From the IMG/VR virus record IMGVR_UViG_3300028666_000033, positions 1-64,000 of that record: 64,000 nt of DNA, one strand, 5' to 3'. This document shows positions 9,173 through 15,044 of the stretch, piece by piece. A program made the position numbers and the translations under genes. Source of the DNA: a virus. How positions within the stretch are numbered: position 1 is the stretch's first letter; each line of letters opens with the position of its first letter. A model generated the notes under the pieces. The model searched no databases. It was not told where the DNA came from and saw only the letters and a program-made list of their open reading frames with translations.

Positions 9173-10080
9173 GTCATGCAGTATCCTGTGTCGCAAACAT
9201 CGTCAATTTCATCTGGGATCAGACGAGGCTGAGCGCCCACTGCCTGATCAAGCGGCACTAAATCAGGGTGCAGGAACAGACCGTCGTCCACACGCTTTTT
9301 GTTGATCTGACGTTCAACATCAACGGCTTTCTGGAAGAGGTCAGGCGTTTCGCGCTTCATCTCAATCCATTCAGCACGTTTATGGAATGGACAGAAATAG
9401 CAGGAGGACTTCGGAGGCAGGGGCAAGCCCACACTGGTGATGATCTCTTTACAGGCTGCCCGGTTCATGCGCAGATCGATCAGTGGATATTCGCGCTTCT
9501 TCACGAAACCGATCTTCTGCTTGCCGTAGAACTCATGCCACTCAGTATCCTTAACTCTGGTAATCTCATCAGTGGAGATTCCCAGACCGACCACGGCATG
9601 AATGTACTTGAGGCTGCGGATTGCCCGATCAATGACTTCGATCTTGTAGTCATCGGTACAATTGCGATTGCCCAGTGCGCCTGAGCCAGACATTCTGGCG
9701 GGGATGATGATGCTGCGTGTATCACGGTACAGCGCCTGCACCAGTGTATCTACCTGCTTTTTGTACTTCTTTTGCATCTCCCAGAAGGCGATGCCGTGAT
9801 CTGCCAGAAAAGGTTTGATGTACTTCTCGGTATATTCCAGCGTGGCAGGGTTCTCACTGTCAGCACCGACATTGGCAAAAGCGAAGATGTCATAAGGAAC
9901 AGGTAACTTGTCAAGCGCCTGTAGCACCATCACCGCAACGGATTGAGTCCCATTACCGGATGAGAACACACGGATAGGTCTCCGAAGTGGAATAGGTGGA
10001 CACGCAGGGGATGGCTTTCGACCACGCACTTTGCCTGGTCCAAGCAGCAACACTGGCGCTGGCGCTGATAACAGTAACAT
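9169..10080 (-). CDS. PP-loop ATPase, PAPS reductase-like
   Basis: An adenine-nucleotide alpha hydrolase-fold enzyme of the PAPS reductase/DndC-like group, which adenylates a substrate or uses PAPS. The loop is FSSGNGTQS (usual form SGGKDS), near residue 40. The C-terminal part has SCYFCPFHKRAEW, the Cys-x-x-Cys region seen in phage members. The start shares TGATG with the small upstream gene. Phage enzymes of this group are often linked to DNA modification, but the substrate here is not evident. The first about 30 residues are a weakly conserved extension. Confidence 0.82.
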   Translation of the reverse strand: MLLLSAPAPVLLLGPGKVRGRKPSPACPPIPLRRPIRVFSSGNGTQSVAVMVLQALDKLPVPYDIFAFANVGADSENPATLEYTEKYIKPFLADHGIAFWEMQKKYKKQVDTLVQALYRDTRSIIIPARMSGSGALGNRNCTDDYKIEVIDRAIRSLKYIHAVVGLGISTDEITRVKDTEWHEFYGKQKIGFVKKREYPLIDLRMNRAACKEIITSVGLPLPPKSSCYFCPFHKRAEWIEMKRETPDLFQKAVDVERQINKKRVDDGLFLHPDLVPLDQAVGAQPRLIPDEIDDVCDTGYCMT

Positions 10081-10259
10081 CAGGCGGTTTGCCCCTCACT
10101 GACTTCGTAGGCCAGCACTTCTGCCATCTCCGCGGCGAAGTCCAGTGCCTGCTGCTTATCAGGGAACACGGCTGCCCCGATGGGGGCCTTGCCGACAATA
10201 AGCGAGACCCAGACTGTCAGAATTTCATGATCGATCAGGACACAAAAAACCATATCCAT
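10080..10259 (-). CDS. Small hypothetical protein, 59 aa
   Basis: Starts ATG at 10259 with AGGAGAG upstream and ends in TGATG shared with the PP-loop gene. The N-terminal half is hydrophobic beta-like (MDMVFCVLIDHEIL), the C-terminal half an acidic helix (LDFAAEMAEVLAYE). No family recognised. The strong ribosome-binding site and coupling support it. Confidence 0.7.
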   Translation of the reverse strand: MDMVFCVLIDHEILTVWVSLIVGKAPIGAAVFPDKQQALDFAAEMAEVLAYEVSEGQTA

Positions 10260-10264
10260 CTCTC

Positions 10265-10360
10265 CTATGCTGCTGCAATGAGGCAGGCAACAATGATCAC
10301 CAGTGCGATAACGAACAACAGAATGCGAACAACAACGCGCCTTGTTCGCAGCGTGCTCAC
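10265..10360 (-). CDS. Very small membrane peptide, 31 aa
   Basis: GTG start at 10360 overlapping the previous TGA (GTGA). A basic N-terminus with three arginines is followed by one hydrophobic span (ILLFVIALVIIVACLIAAA) to the stop. Likely a single-pass inner-membrane peptide with cytoplasmic N-terminus. A 15-base stretch coding its RILLF part is identical to one in the 47-aa gene at 12986-13129. Confidence 0.55.
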   Translation of the reverse strand: MSTLRTRRVVVRILLFVIALVIIVACLIAAA

Positions 10361-10788
10361 GGGTTTTCTGCCTTCAATGTCAGGCGCAGGTTATTGATCT
10401 GCTCAGCATAGACAGGGCGATACATTACGCCCGACCATACCATGTCCCTGCTTTTGTCTTTGCGTGGCATCTGTGCCGCTGCTTTGACCAATTTCTGCGA
10501 GTCAGTCATGGAGGTTGCGGCTACCGCTGGTAGCAGGAGCGGGACTGGTGCGAATAACGTCTTGAACTTCTCCAGCCAAGCCTTTGCCGCAGCGACAATC
10601 GCCCAGAACTTTTTGTGTTCCCGACGATGCAGACGAACAACAACTTTCTGGATGCCAGGGACAACCACGTACAGGGTGTACGTCTTGCCGCTGGTGTTTC
10701 GCGCGTTGAGAATGACAGTTTCGGTGTGTCCCCGGGCAATCTCAGTAATGCGCCTCAAATAATCGTGGTCTAATGTTTGCTCAATCAT
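10357..10788 (-). CDS. Hypothetical protein, first gene of the early operon
   Basis: 143 residues, basic, with a central KFWAIVAAAKAWLEKF amphipathic helix and a hydrophobic FAPVPLLLPAVAATS stretch. ATG at 10788 is preceded by AGAGAGG. It is the first coding region after the structured leader at 10814-10911, so its expression is the one most directly affected by that leader. No family recognised. Confidence 0.65.
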   Translation of the reverse strand: MIEQTLDHDYLRRITEIARGHTETVILNARNTSGKTYTLYVVVPGIQKVVVRLHRREHKKFWAIVAAAKAWLEKFKTLFAPVPLLLPAVAATSMTDSQKLVKAAAQMPRKDKSRDMVWSGVMYRPVYAEQINNLRLTLKAENP

Positions 10789-10813
10789 GGTTATGCCTCT
10801 CTAATTTCATGCG

Positions 10814-10911
10814 CTCAAGGTAGTGGGAATAAGTCGGGGAGACTCTGTCACATTCCCACACCAAACCTCAATTACGAATTGAGGTGTAGTGTTGCGTTGC
10901 ACTACCTTGAG
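10814..10911 (-). ncRNA. Structured 5' leader, candidate cis-regulatory RNA
   Basis: Read on the minus strand, the leader begins CTCAAGGTAGTG and closes with CACTACCTTGAG (10900-10911 with 10814-10825, perfect 12-bp stem). Inside are a hairpin CCTCAATT/AATTGAGG with a 3-base loop (10866-10884) and a stem GTGGGAAT/ATTCCCAC (10823-10830 with 10852-10859), giving a three-way junction. GTAGTG/CACTAC at 10886-10905 can form a competing stem. It ends 26 bases before the start codon at 10788. It could be a riboswitch-like or protein-binding leader; no known class recognised. Confidence 0.5.
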
Positions 10912-10932
10912 AGCACGAACCGTCCGATGAAT

Positions 10933-10956
10933 AAGGGCACGATATGTCGTGCCCTT
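10933..10956 (-). terminator. Strong hairpin, probable terminator
   Basis: AAGGGCACGA, a 4-base loop, then TCGTGCCCTT: a perfect 10-bp stem. On the minus strand it is followed by a short T-containing stretch. On the plus strand TGCCTTTTAAA follows, so it may work in both directions. It lies after the small genes at 11003-11289 and before the structured leader. Confidence 0.5.
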
Positions 10957-11002
10957 TGCCTTTTAAATTTGCAGCACACCAGTACATTTAATCGAACCAG
11001 GT

Positions 11003-11164
11003 CTATGGTTCCTTTGATGTGCTGCGAAGGACCTCACCCCGTGAAGCCCTTCGCAATTCATCAATCGTGGGACAGATCGCAATCTGCCCCACTGCTAACG
11101 TATTAAGCCCAGCGCGCGTCCGGCTTTGCATTCGACCTGTGGCTAGTTTGTCTGGCGCGTTCAC
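11003..11164 (-). CDS. Small hypothetical protein, 53 aa
   Basis: GTG start at 11164 overlapping the TGA of the upstream small gene (GTGA). Basic, no motif. The frame also continues upstream to a GTG at 11275, which would give a 90-residue product instead. I prefer the two-gene reading because the upstream frame has the strong ribosome-binding site. A near-perfect inverted repeat lies inside it at 11067-11092. Confidence 0.35.
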   Translation of the reverse strand: MNAPDKLATGRMQSRTRAGLNTLAVGQIAICPTIDELRRASRGEVLRSTSKEP

Positions 11165-11289
11165 CCCGCTACCGCAGTTAACGACCCGTTGGACACGTCT
11201 GCCAGCAACAAGGCCGAAAGCTCTTTGCTGTGGTCGAGATTGCGAGTTCGATTGACCCCCTCGTGTCTCTTGCACAACAGCGCCTGCAT
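11161..11289 (-). CDS. Small hypothetical protein, 42 aa
   Basis: ATG at 11289 follows GAAAGGGGGAG at good spacing. The 42-residue product starts MQALLCKRHEG. Only the ribosome-binding site and position after the Cro-like gene support it. Function unknown. Confidence 0.4.
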   Translation of the reverse strand: MQALLCKRHEGVNRTRNLDHSKELSALLLADVSNGSLTAVAG

Positions 11290-11309
11290 AGACTCCCCCT
11301 TTCTATGAA

Positions 11310-11498
11310 TTACGCAGTTTCGCGTTCCCGCTTTGCCATCGGTACAACCTTCACCGTTACCTCGGTGTCCAGATCGTACTTATTCAACATTTTGTAGATG
11401 TAGCCGCGATCACAGTTCAGACGCTTCGCTGCTTCAGCTACTCCGTAGCGCTCAACGAAGACAACGATTTTCTCAATCGGGATATTTAACGGACGCAT
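11310..11498 (-). CDS. Small HTH protein, Cro-like side of the switch
   Basis: Start chosen at 11498, with GAGG nine bases upstream. The frame stays open further upstream, but that would run through the promoter region. The 62-residue product has a helix-turn-helix of Fis/Hin-like type (YGVAEAAKRLNCDRGYIYKMLNK). It is divergent from the XRE repressor at 11617, the classic layout of a phage lysis/lysogeny switch, so it probably opposes the repressor. That role is inferred. Confidence 0.7.
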   Translation of the reverse strand: MRPLNIPIEKIVVFVERYGVAEAAKRLNCDRGYIYKMLNKYDLDTEVTVKVVPMAKRERETA

Positions 11499-11511
11499 TT
11501 GGTTGATCCTC

Positions 11512-11557
11512 GTGTATACTTGTGTATCAGGATAACCCAGTGTGTCCTCCGTGTCAA
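11512..11557 (-). promoter_or_regulatory. Promoter and tandem operator of the divergent switch
   Basis: On the minus strand TTGACA (11557-11552) and TATCCT (11534-11529) are separated by 17 bases, a good sigma70-type promoter for the Cro-like gene. Two direct GTGTAT repeats at 11512-11517 and 11522-11527, ten bases apart, overlap the expected transcription start. GTGT also recurs near 11541 and 11551. These are the likely operators for the flanking HTH proteins. Confidence 0.5.
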
Positions 11558-11616
11558 CTGCTGTTGTAGTTTCATTCTTCAAACCATCGTTTGTCAGCAA
11601 ATCGGAGTAAAAACGA

Positions 11617-12018
11617 ATGTACAAACCTGAGCGGATTACCAAGAGGCGGAACTTCATCGGGCTTCAACAAAACGAACTAGCTGAAAAGGTAGGGGTTTCA
11701 GCACAGCAAATATCAAAGTACGAACGTGGCGTTACGATGCCTAGCGCAGATACGCTTACATTGTTAGCAGATGTACTCCTGTGTTCAACAGATTATCTGC
11801 TAGGCCGCGTGGAGAGTCCTGATGTTGGAACGGACCTTGACACGATGGAGAGGCAAATGGTTTTCACTTTCCGAGAGCGCAAGAAGAAGCTCTCGACGGC
11901 GGTCCTCAATCAAGTGCTCAACAAGCTCGAAGATCCGATGCGCAATGACATCATTCGACTGGTGAAGTTCTTCCTGAAGAATCCAGGCAGTGTTGATGAC
12001 ATCACTGACGATAGCTAG
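11617..12018 (+). CDS. XRE-family repressor (CI-like)
   Basis: 133 residues, with an HTH of the XRE/Cro-CI type in residues about 7-60 (LQQNELAEKVGVSAQQISKY, then TLTLLADVLLCSTDYLLGR). The C-terminal half is helical and charged and lacks the LexA-like Ser-Lys peptidase motif, so RecA-driven self-cleavage is not expected. ATG is preceded by CGGAGTAAAAACG. Divergent from the Cro-like gene with a 118-base control region. Probably keeps lytic genes off in the quiescent state. Confidence 0.85.
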   Translation: MYKPERITKRRNFIGLQQNELAEKVGVSAQQISKYERGVTMPSADTLTLLADVLLCSTDYLLGRVESPDVGTDLDTMERQMVFTFRERKKKLSTAVLNQVLNKLEDPMRNDIIRLVKFFLKNPGSVDDITDDS

Positions 12019-12062
12019 GTCTCTCGGTGTAAGCCCTTGCAAAAGTGTCTCTGTTGACATGG

Positions 12063-12104
12063 AATCCCCTTAGTACAAATGCGCCATTGAATATTAAGGG
12101 GATT
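12063..12104. repeat. Inverted repeat after the repressor gene
   Basis: AATCCCCTTA at 12063-12072 and TAAGGGGATT at 12095-12104 form a perfect 10-bp inverted repeat with a 22-base spacer. It could terminate repressor transcription or bind a dimeric protein. A minus-strand ATG with AAGGGG lies at its left edge. Confidence 0.4.
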
Positions 12105-12300
12105 TTAACGCATCAACATAACAAATGCTGTTACTTTCCCATTACAGGGTTATAAAAATAGCCTACAGATACCTTGCAGGAGGCTGCGTTTTACCTTGCA
12201 ACGACCTAAACAAATCATATTCATATCACAACGTAACGATGTTATAACAACATGTGATGACTTTTACGATCTATTTTGTGATCATTTGTGACTTGGCAGA
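12105..12300. repeat. AT-rich non-coding segment with TGTGA repeats
   Basis: No convincing gene lies between the repressor and the gene at 12346. The segment is AT-rich and holds TGTGA at 12253, 12277 and 12287 in direct orientation, an ATCACA in the opposite direction at 12235, and a TGTTATAACA palindrome near 12240-12249. This could be an operator cluster or iteron-like origin. The repeats are short and degenerate, so the call is tentative. Confidence 0.35.
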
Positions 12301-12321
12301 GACTGCTTACTCCTGTAACCT
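12293..12321 (+). promoter_or_regulatory. Possible promoter for the gene at 12346
   Basis: TTGGCA (12293-12298), 17 bases, then TAACCT (12316-12321), followed by AGGAGGG and a GTG start. A fair but not strong match to a sigma70 promoter. It directly abuts the TGTGA repeats. Confidence 0.35.
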
Positions 12322-12345
12322 ACTATCAGGCATAGGAGGGATATC

Positions 12346-12567
12346 GTGGAAACGACTCAACTGGTAGAACAACTCAACTGGCTCAATGCCAATTATATGA
12401 AGCTCATCAACAGTTATGGTGGGCGCTGGCTGTCTCTGGACGACCAGAGTACAGTGCGCGTTGGACAGAGCCTCAGTTCGGTCAGCCTGTCTGGACAGCA
12501 AACTATTATTGTGCGCCTGCCAACGGTGAGCGAAGTAAAGCAGACGATCCAGATCGCATCCATATAA
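12346..12567 (+). CDS. Hypothetical protein, 73 aa
   Basis: GTG start preceded by ATAGGAGGGATATC, an excellent ribosome-binding site. The product begins METTQLVEQLNWLN, helical, followed by a beta-rich second half (WLSLDDQSTVRVGQ). A hairpin terminator follows directly. A minus-strand frame covers the same bases but lacks such signals. Function unknown; the position next to the switch suggests a gene expressed in the quiescent state. Confidence 0.65.
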   Translation: METTQLVEQLNWLNANYMKLINSYGGRWLSLDDQSTVRVGQSLSSVSLSGQQTIIVRLPTVSEVKQTIQIASI

Positions 12568-12572
12568 ACGCA

Positions 12573-12599
12573 AACGAGCCACTGATAAGGTGGCTCGTT
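12573..12599 (+). terminator. Hairpin terminator
   Basis: AACGAGCCAC, a 7-base loop, then GTGGCTCGTT: a perfect 10-bp stem just after the stop of the 73-aa gene. No long T run follows, so efficiency is uncertain. Confidence 0.5.
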
Positions 12600-12695
12600 G
12601 CTCGAAACAGTTAGTTATTTTAAGAGGTCATCGGTGGCTGCCCCGTGTCAATGACACACCCTGGGGAATAATGGATCTCGCCTCTAATTGGTATG

Positions 12696-12768
12696 TTGCA
12701 GCAGTAGGATTCGAACCTACGACCTTGAGGATATGAGCCTCACGAGCTAACCGCTGCTCTATGCTGCA
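12696..12768 (-). tRNA. tRNA with anticodon CAT (Met or Ile2)
   Basis: Full cloverleaf on the minus strand: acceptor TGCAGCA/TGCTGCA (7 bp), D arm GAGC...GCTC, anticodon stem TGAGG/CCTCA with loop CTCATAT, variable loop of five, and T arm GTAGG TTCGAAT CCTAC. The discriminator is A and CCA is not encoded. A CAT anticodon reads Met, or Ile(AUA) if modified to lysidine; I cannot tell which. Confidence 0.93.
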
Positions 12769-12985
12769 TCGCATGGGAGAGAAAGGTTCACGGAGGATGT
12801 CCGGTTTGTGCTAGCCTGCCCCGTCATCTGATTCCGCTTACCCCTTCTCTCCGCTATATTGGGTTCCGTTGTTAAAGTGCGGTTCGCTTTGATTACCGTG
12901 AGCGCTCACCACAAACCTCTCACTGATGCCCGTTCAGACGTTCCTATGAGGTGGACCTTCATCATACATCTGTTCTAAATGGGAG
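12769..12985. other. Non-coding segment with a 12-bp palindrome
   Basis: No gene recognised. It contains GTGAGCGCTCAC at 12898-12909, a perfect palindrome that looks like an operator. On the minus strand this segment is the leader of the tRNA and follows the 47-aa gene. Confidence 0.4.
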
Positions 12986-13129
12986 TCAAGAAATTGGATT
13001 ACCGTCGAGGTCCATGTGCCACTCATCGAGTTTTTGACAGGTAAGATGGCATAGCCAGATCCAGCGATCATGCAGGACAGTCTGATCAATGAACAACAGA
13101 ATGCGGATTGCAATGCGGTTGAATAACAT
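12986..13129 (-). CDS. Small hypothetical protein, 47 aa
   Basis: ATG at 13129 follows AAAAGGAGTCTCAA, a strong ribosome-binding site. It begins MLFNRIAIRILLFIDQ, an amphipathic N-terminus resembling the 31-aa peptide at 10265-10360, then a Trp-rich part. It is divergent from the RHH/ParM operon, with a TATACT box upstream. Another frame over the same DNA is longer but has no such start signal. Confidence 0.5.
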   Translation of the reverse strand: MLFNRIAIRILLFIDQTVLHDRWIWLCHLTCQKLDEWHMDLDGNPIS

Positions 13130-13171
13130 TTGAGACTCCTTTTATTGTCAGTATAGCATATTTTTTGACAG

Positions 13172-13200
13172 TTGACTGAGTATGCAGATGCGCATATAAT
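13172..13200 (+). promoter_or_regulatory. Strong sigma70-type promoter of the partition operon
   Basis: TTGACT at 13172-13177, exactly 17 bases, then a perfect TATAAT at 13195-13200. TGTCA (13147-13151) and TGACA (13166-13170) form an inverted repeat just upstream and could be an operator. The RHH gene starts 23 bases after the -10 box. Confidence 0.75.
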
Positions 13201-13222
13201 AAGCATACTACGGAGGCAAGAT

Positions 13223-13390
13223 ATGGCAAATGATCGTACAAGTGTAGTCCTGACCGATCAAGACCGCGAATATATCAAGGAGATCAAAAACATAGAAAAT
13301 CTGGACAACGATTCGAGCGCCATCCGCTGGGCAATCCGGCAGCAGGTCAAACGTTCAAGAAAGAAATTGCTCAAGCAGCAACAGAGTTAA
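13223..13390 (+). CDS. Small RHH (CopG/Arc-like) DNA-binding protein
   Basis: Start chosen at 13223 (ATG after ACGGAGGCAAGAT). A longer in-frame reading would begin inside the promoter. The 55 residues follow the ribbon-helix-helix pattern: a short strand TSVVLT, a helix with DREYIKEIKNI, a turn, then the helix SSAIRWAIRQQ, and a basic tail. Such proteins bind DNA as dimers and often control plasmid copy number or their own operon. It leads the ParM/ParR operon. Confidence 0.7.
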   Translation: MANDRTSVVLTDQDREYIKEIKNIENLDNDSSAIRWAIRQQVKRSRKKLLKQQQS

Positions 13391-13408
13391 GGATAGCTGC
13401 AAAATAAA

Positions 13409-13440
13409 GGACGTGTTCCCTGTAGGCTGGGAACACGTCC
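13409..13440 (+). terminator. Perfect 12-bp hairpin between RHH gene and parM
   Basis: GGACGTGTTCCC, an 8-base loop, then GGGAACACGTCC. It lies 19 bases after the RHH stop and 38 before the ParM start. GGTCAAAAGG follows rather than a T run, so it may lower rather than stop transcription into parM, or shape mRNA ends. Confidence 0.5.
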
Positions 13441-13477
13441 GGTCAAAAGGAAACTCAACACAAAAGGATTATAGCAC

Positions 13478-14602
13478 ATGGTTATCAAATCTAAGCGAAG
13501 CATCATCCAGGAAGATGCACCTATCATTGAAATTCCCACGCTGCCTGGTTATGTTCTTGAGCACATGAGAGAGATTATTGAGAACATCCTCAATGGCAAT
13601 CTCCTCCTGCTGGGATTGGATGTCGGATACGGTGTAACGAAAGCTCTGTCATGGGGATTTGAACCGATCCTGTTCAAAACTCTGTACGGTTACGGGCGTG
13701 ACCTCGGTTATGACACCGACAAAATCTTGAAGCAAAACCCTGGCGAATCCATTATTACCGAGGAAGGCAAATGGTTCGTGGGGAAACTTGCCTCAACTCA
13801 CCTTGCGGCCCGTGAACAGCTATCTCTCCGTGGACGCGATGATGCCAATGTAGTGCGTCGGCTCATGATGCTGGCTGCTATTGGAAAGATGTTCCCTGGC
13901 CTCTATCGCAATGACCCTATTCGCGTCATTGTCGCCACGGGATTGCCCGAAGGTCATATGAAGGGCGCAGATCGCCTGAAGCATGAACTGGTCGGGCACT
14001 GGATGGTCGAGACAGATCAATCTCGCTTCCCAGTTGAGATCGAGTATGTCAGCGTGATGCCGCAGCCCACGGGCACAATCAATGCTTACAGCCTGCTCCC
14101 CAATGGCGCAGAAAATCCGCGCTTTATCTTCAACAAGATTGCAGTTGTGGACAATGGGAAGTTCTCTGTTGACCTGAGCACCGAAGAAGCTGCGCTGCAT
14201 GTAGAGGCACAATCGGGCACTTCTGAGACGGGAATGCACACTGCCTTTGAGCGTCTTGCCAATCGATACAACACGATGTTCGGAGAGTATCCAGAAGATC
14301 GCACTGTCGAAAGCATCCTGCTCAATGATGGCAAGTTCAAAGTCTATGGCGAAGCGCAGGATTGGAGCGCGGAAGTCGCAGATGACTTGAAGCCAATGCG
14401 CGAAGCTACCATTGCGCTGTGCCGCGAAAAGATTGGTCGGGCAGCCCAGCATGAACTGATTCTCAATGTCGGTGGTCCTGCACCCCTGGTAAAAGAGCAG
14501 ATCAAAAAGGAGTATCGGCAGGCCATGATGCCCGATCACTCCCAGACAACAAACGCACTCGGATACCTGCATTACGCCAGCTTTATCGCCAGCGAATTAT
14601 AG
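13478..14602 (+). CDS. parM: ParM-like actin ATPase for replicon partition
   Basis: An actin-fold protein that would polymerise with ATP to push replicon copies apart. The phosphate-1 loop is LGLDVGYGVTKAL near residues 45-57. The phosphate-2 segment is IAVVDNGKFSVDLS, and the adenosine motif is LNVGGPAPLVKEQ near the C-terminus. It has an unusual 40-residue extension before the actin fold. The usual DxG of phosphate-2 appears as DNG. A ParR-like gene follows after a repeat-bearing gap. ParM families vary widely; the actin-like call is strong. Confidence 0.85.
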   Translation: MVIKSKRSIIQEDAPIIEIPTLPGYVLEHMREIIENILNGNLLLLGLDVGYGVTKALSWGFEPILFKTLYGYGRDLGYDTDKILKQNPGESIITEEGKWFVGKLASTHLAAREQLSLRGRDDANVVRRLMMLAAIGKMFPGLYRNDPIRVIVATGLPEGHMKGADRLKHELVGHWMVETDQSRFPVEIEYVSVMPQPTGTINAYSLLPNGAENPRFIFNKIAVVDNGKFSVDLSTEEAALHVEAQSGTSETGMHTAFERLANRYNTMFGEYPEDRTVESILLNDGKFKVYGEAQDWSAEVADDLKPMREATIALCREKIGRAAQHELILNVGGPAPLVKEQIKKEYRQAMMPDHSQTTNALGYLHYASFIASEL

Positions 14603-14603
14603 G

Positions 14604-14643
14604 GGTGTTACAACCGTAACACACGTAATACGTCTGTAACACC
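14604..14643 (+). promoter_or_regulatory. Candidate parC centromere/operator
   Basis: Between parM and parR lie GGTGTTAC (14604-14611) and its inverse GTAACACC (14636-14643), with further GTAACAC and GTAATACG copies inside. Short repeated units next to a ParR-like RHH gene are what a centromere or ParR operator looks like, although parC is more often upstream of parM. Confidence 0.5.
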
Positions 14644-14655
14644 GAGGAGCGTGGC

Positions 14656-15033
14656 ATGGCAAAAACAAGGCACAGGATCGCCATAAACGCATGGCTTTAC
14701 CCTGAACGGGACAGTATGCTGATCGAGAGACTGAAAGACTATCAGGGAGACAGAGCCACGTTGATTGTCAAGGCGCTGGAGAATTATCTGGAAATCCCCG
14801 CCGATCAGCGTCGTGATCCGGCAGAAAGACTCGTGGAGGAGATTGCGCAACTTCGGCAGGCGATCAATCTTCTTCCGAGTCGACTATTGAACCAGCTTAC
14901 AACATCACTGGCCGGTCTTGTTATCCGAAATCGCGGGAAGGATGACGATGATAGCGAACTGGACACAAAGCCAGTGGTTACAGATGCTGAATTGAAGCGC
15001 CGAAGAGAAAATCGTTTAGCCAACAGATGGTAA
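14656..15033 (+). CDS. ParR-like RHH adaptor protein
   Basis: 125 residues. The N-terminal half suits an RHH fold (HRIAINAWLYPERDSMLI, then DRATLIVKALENYLEI). The C-terminus is basic and disordered (ELKRRRENRLANRW), fitting a tail that contacts ParM filaments. ATG is preceded by GAGGAGCG. Position right after the actin-like gene makes ParR the best reading; sequence conservation of ParR is low, so this rests partly on context. Confidence 0.7.
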   Translation: MAKTRHRIAINAWLYPERDSMLIERLKDYQGDRATLIVKALENYLEIPADQRRDPAERLVEEIAQLRQAINLLPSRLLNQLTTSLAGLVIRNRGKDDDDSELDTKPVVTDAELKRRRENRLANRW

Positions 15034-15044
15034 GGAGAATGTCT

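Noticed and set aside
9953-10198. 81-codon minus-strand frame between two early genes
   Set aside because: Out of frame with both the 59-aa gene with AGGAGAG and the PP-loop gene, which share TGATG.
11003-11275. Single 90-codon gene instead of two small genes
   Set aside because: Not excluded, but its GTG start lacks a ribosome-binding site while the 42-aa frame has GGGGGAG and is linked by GTGA.
12307-12582. 91-codon minus-strand frame over the 73-aa gene
   Set aside because: The plus-strand frame has AGGAGGG, a promoter-like sequence and a terminator; the minus one has none.
12934-13206. 90-codon minus-strand frame overlapping the 47-aa gene
   Set aside because: Its start lies inside the parM operon promoter; the other frame has AAAAGGAG at an ATG.
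13820-14572. 250-codon minus-strand frame over parM
   Set aside because: Shadow of the ParM-like gene, whose motifs are clear on the plus strand.
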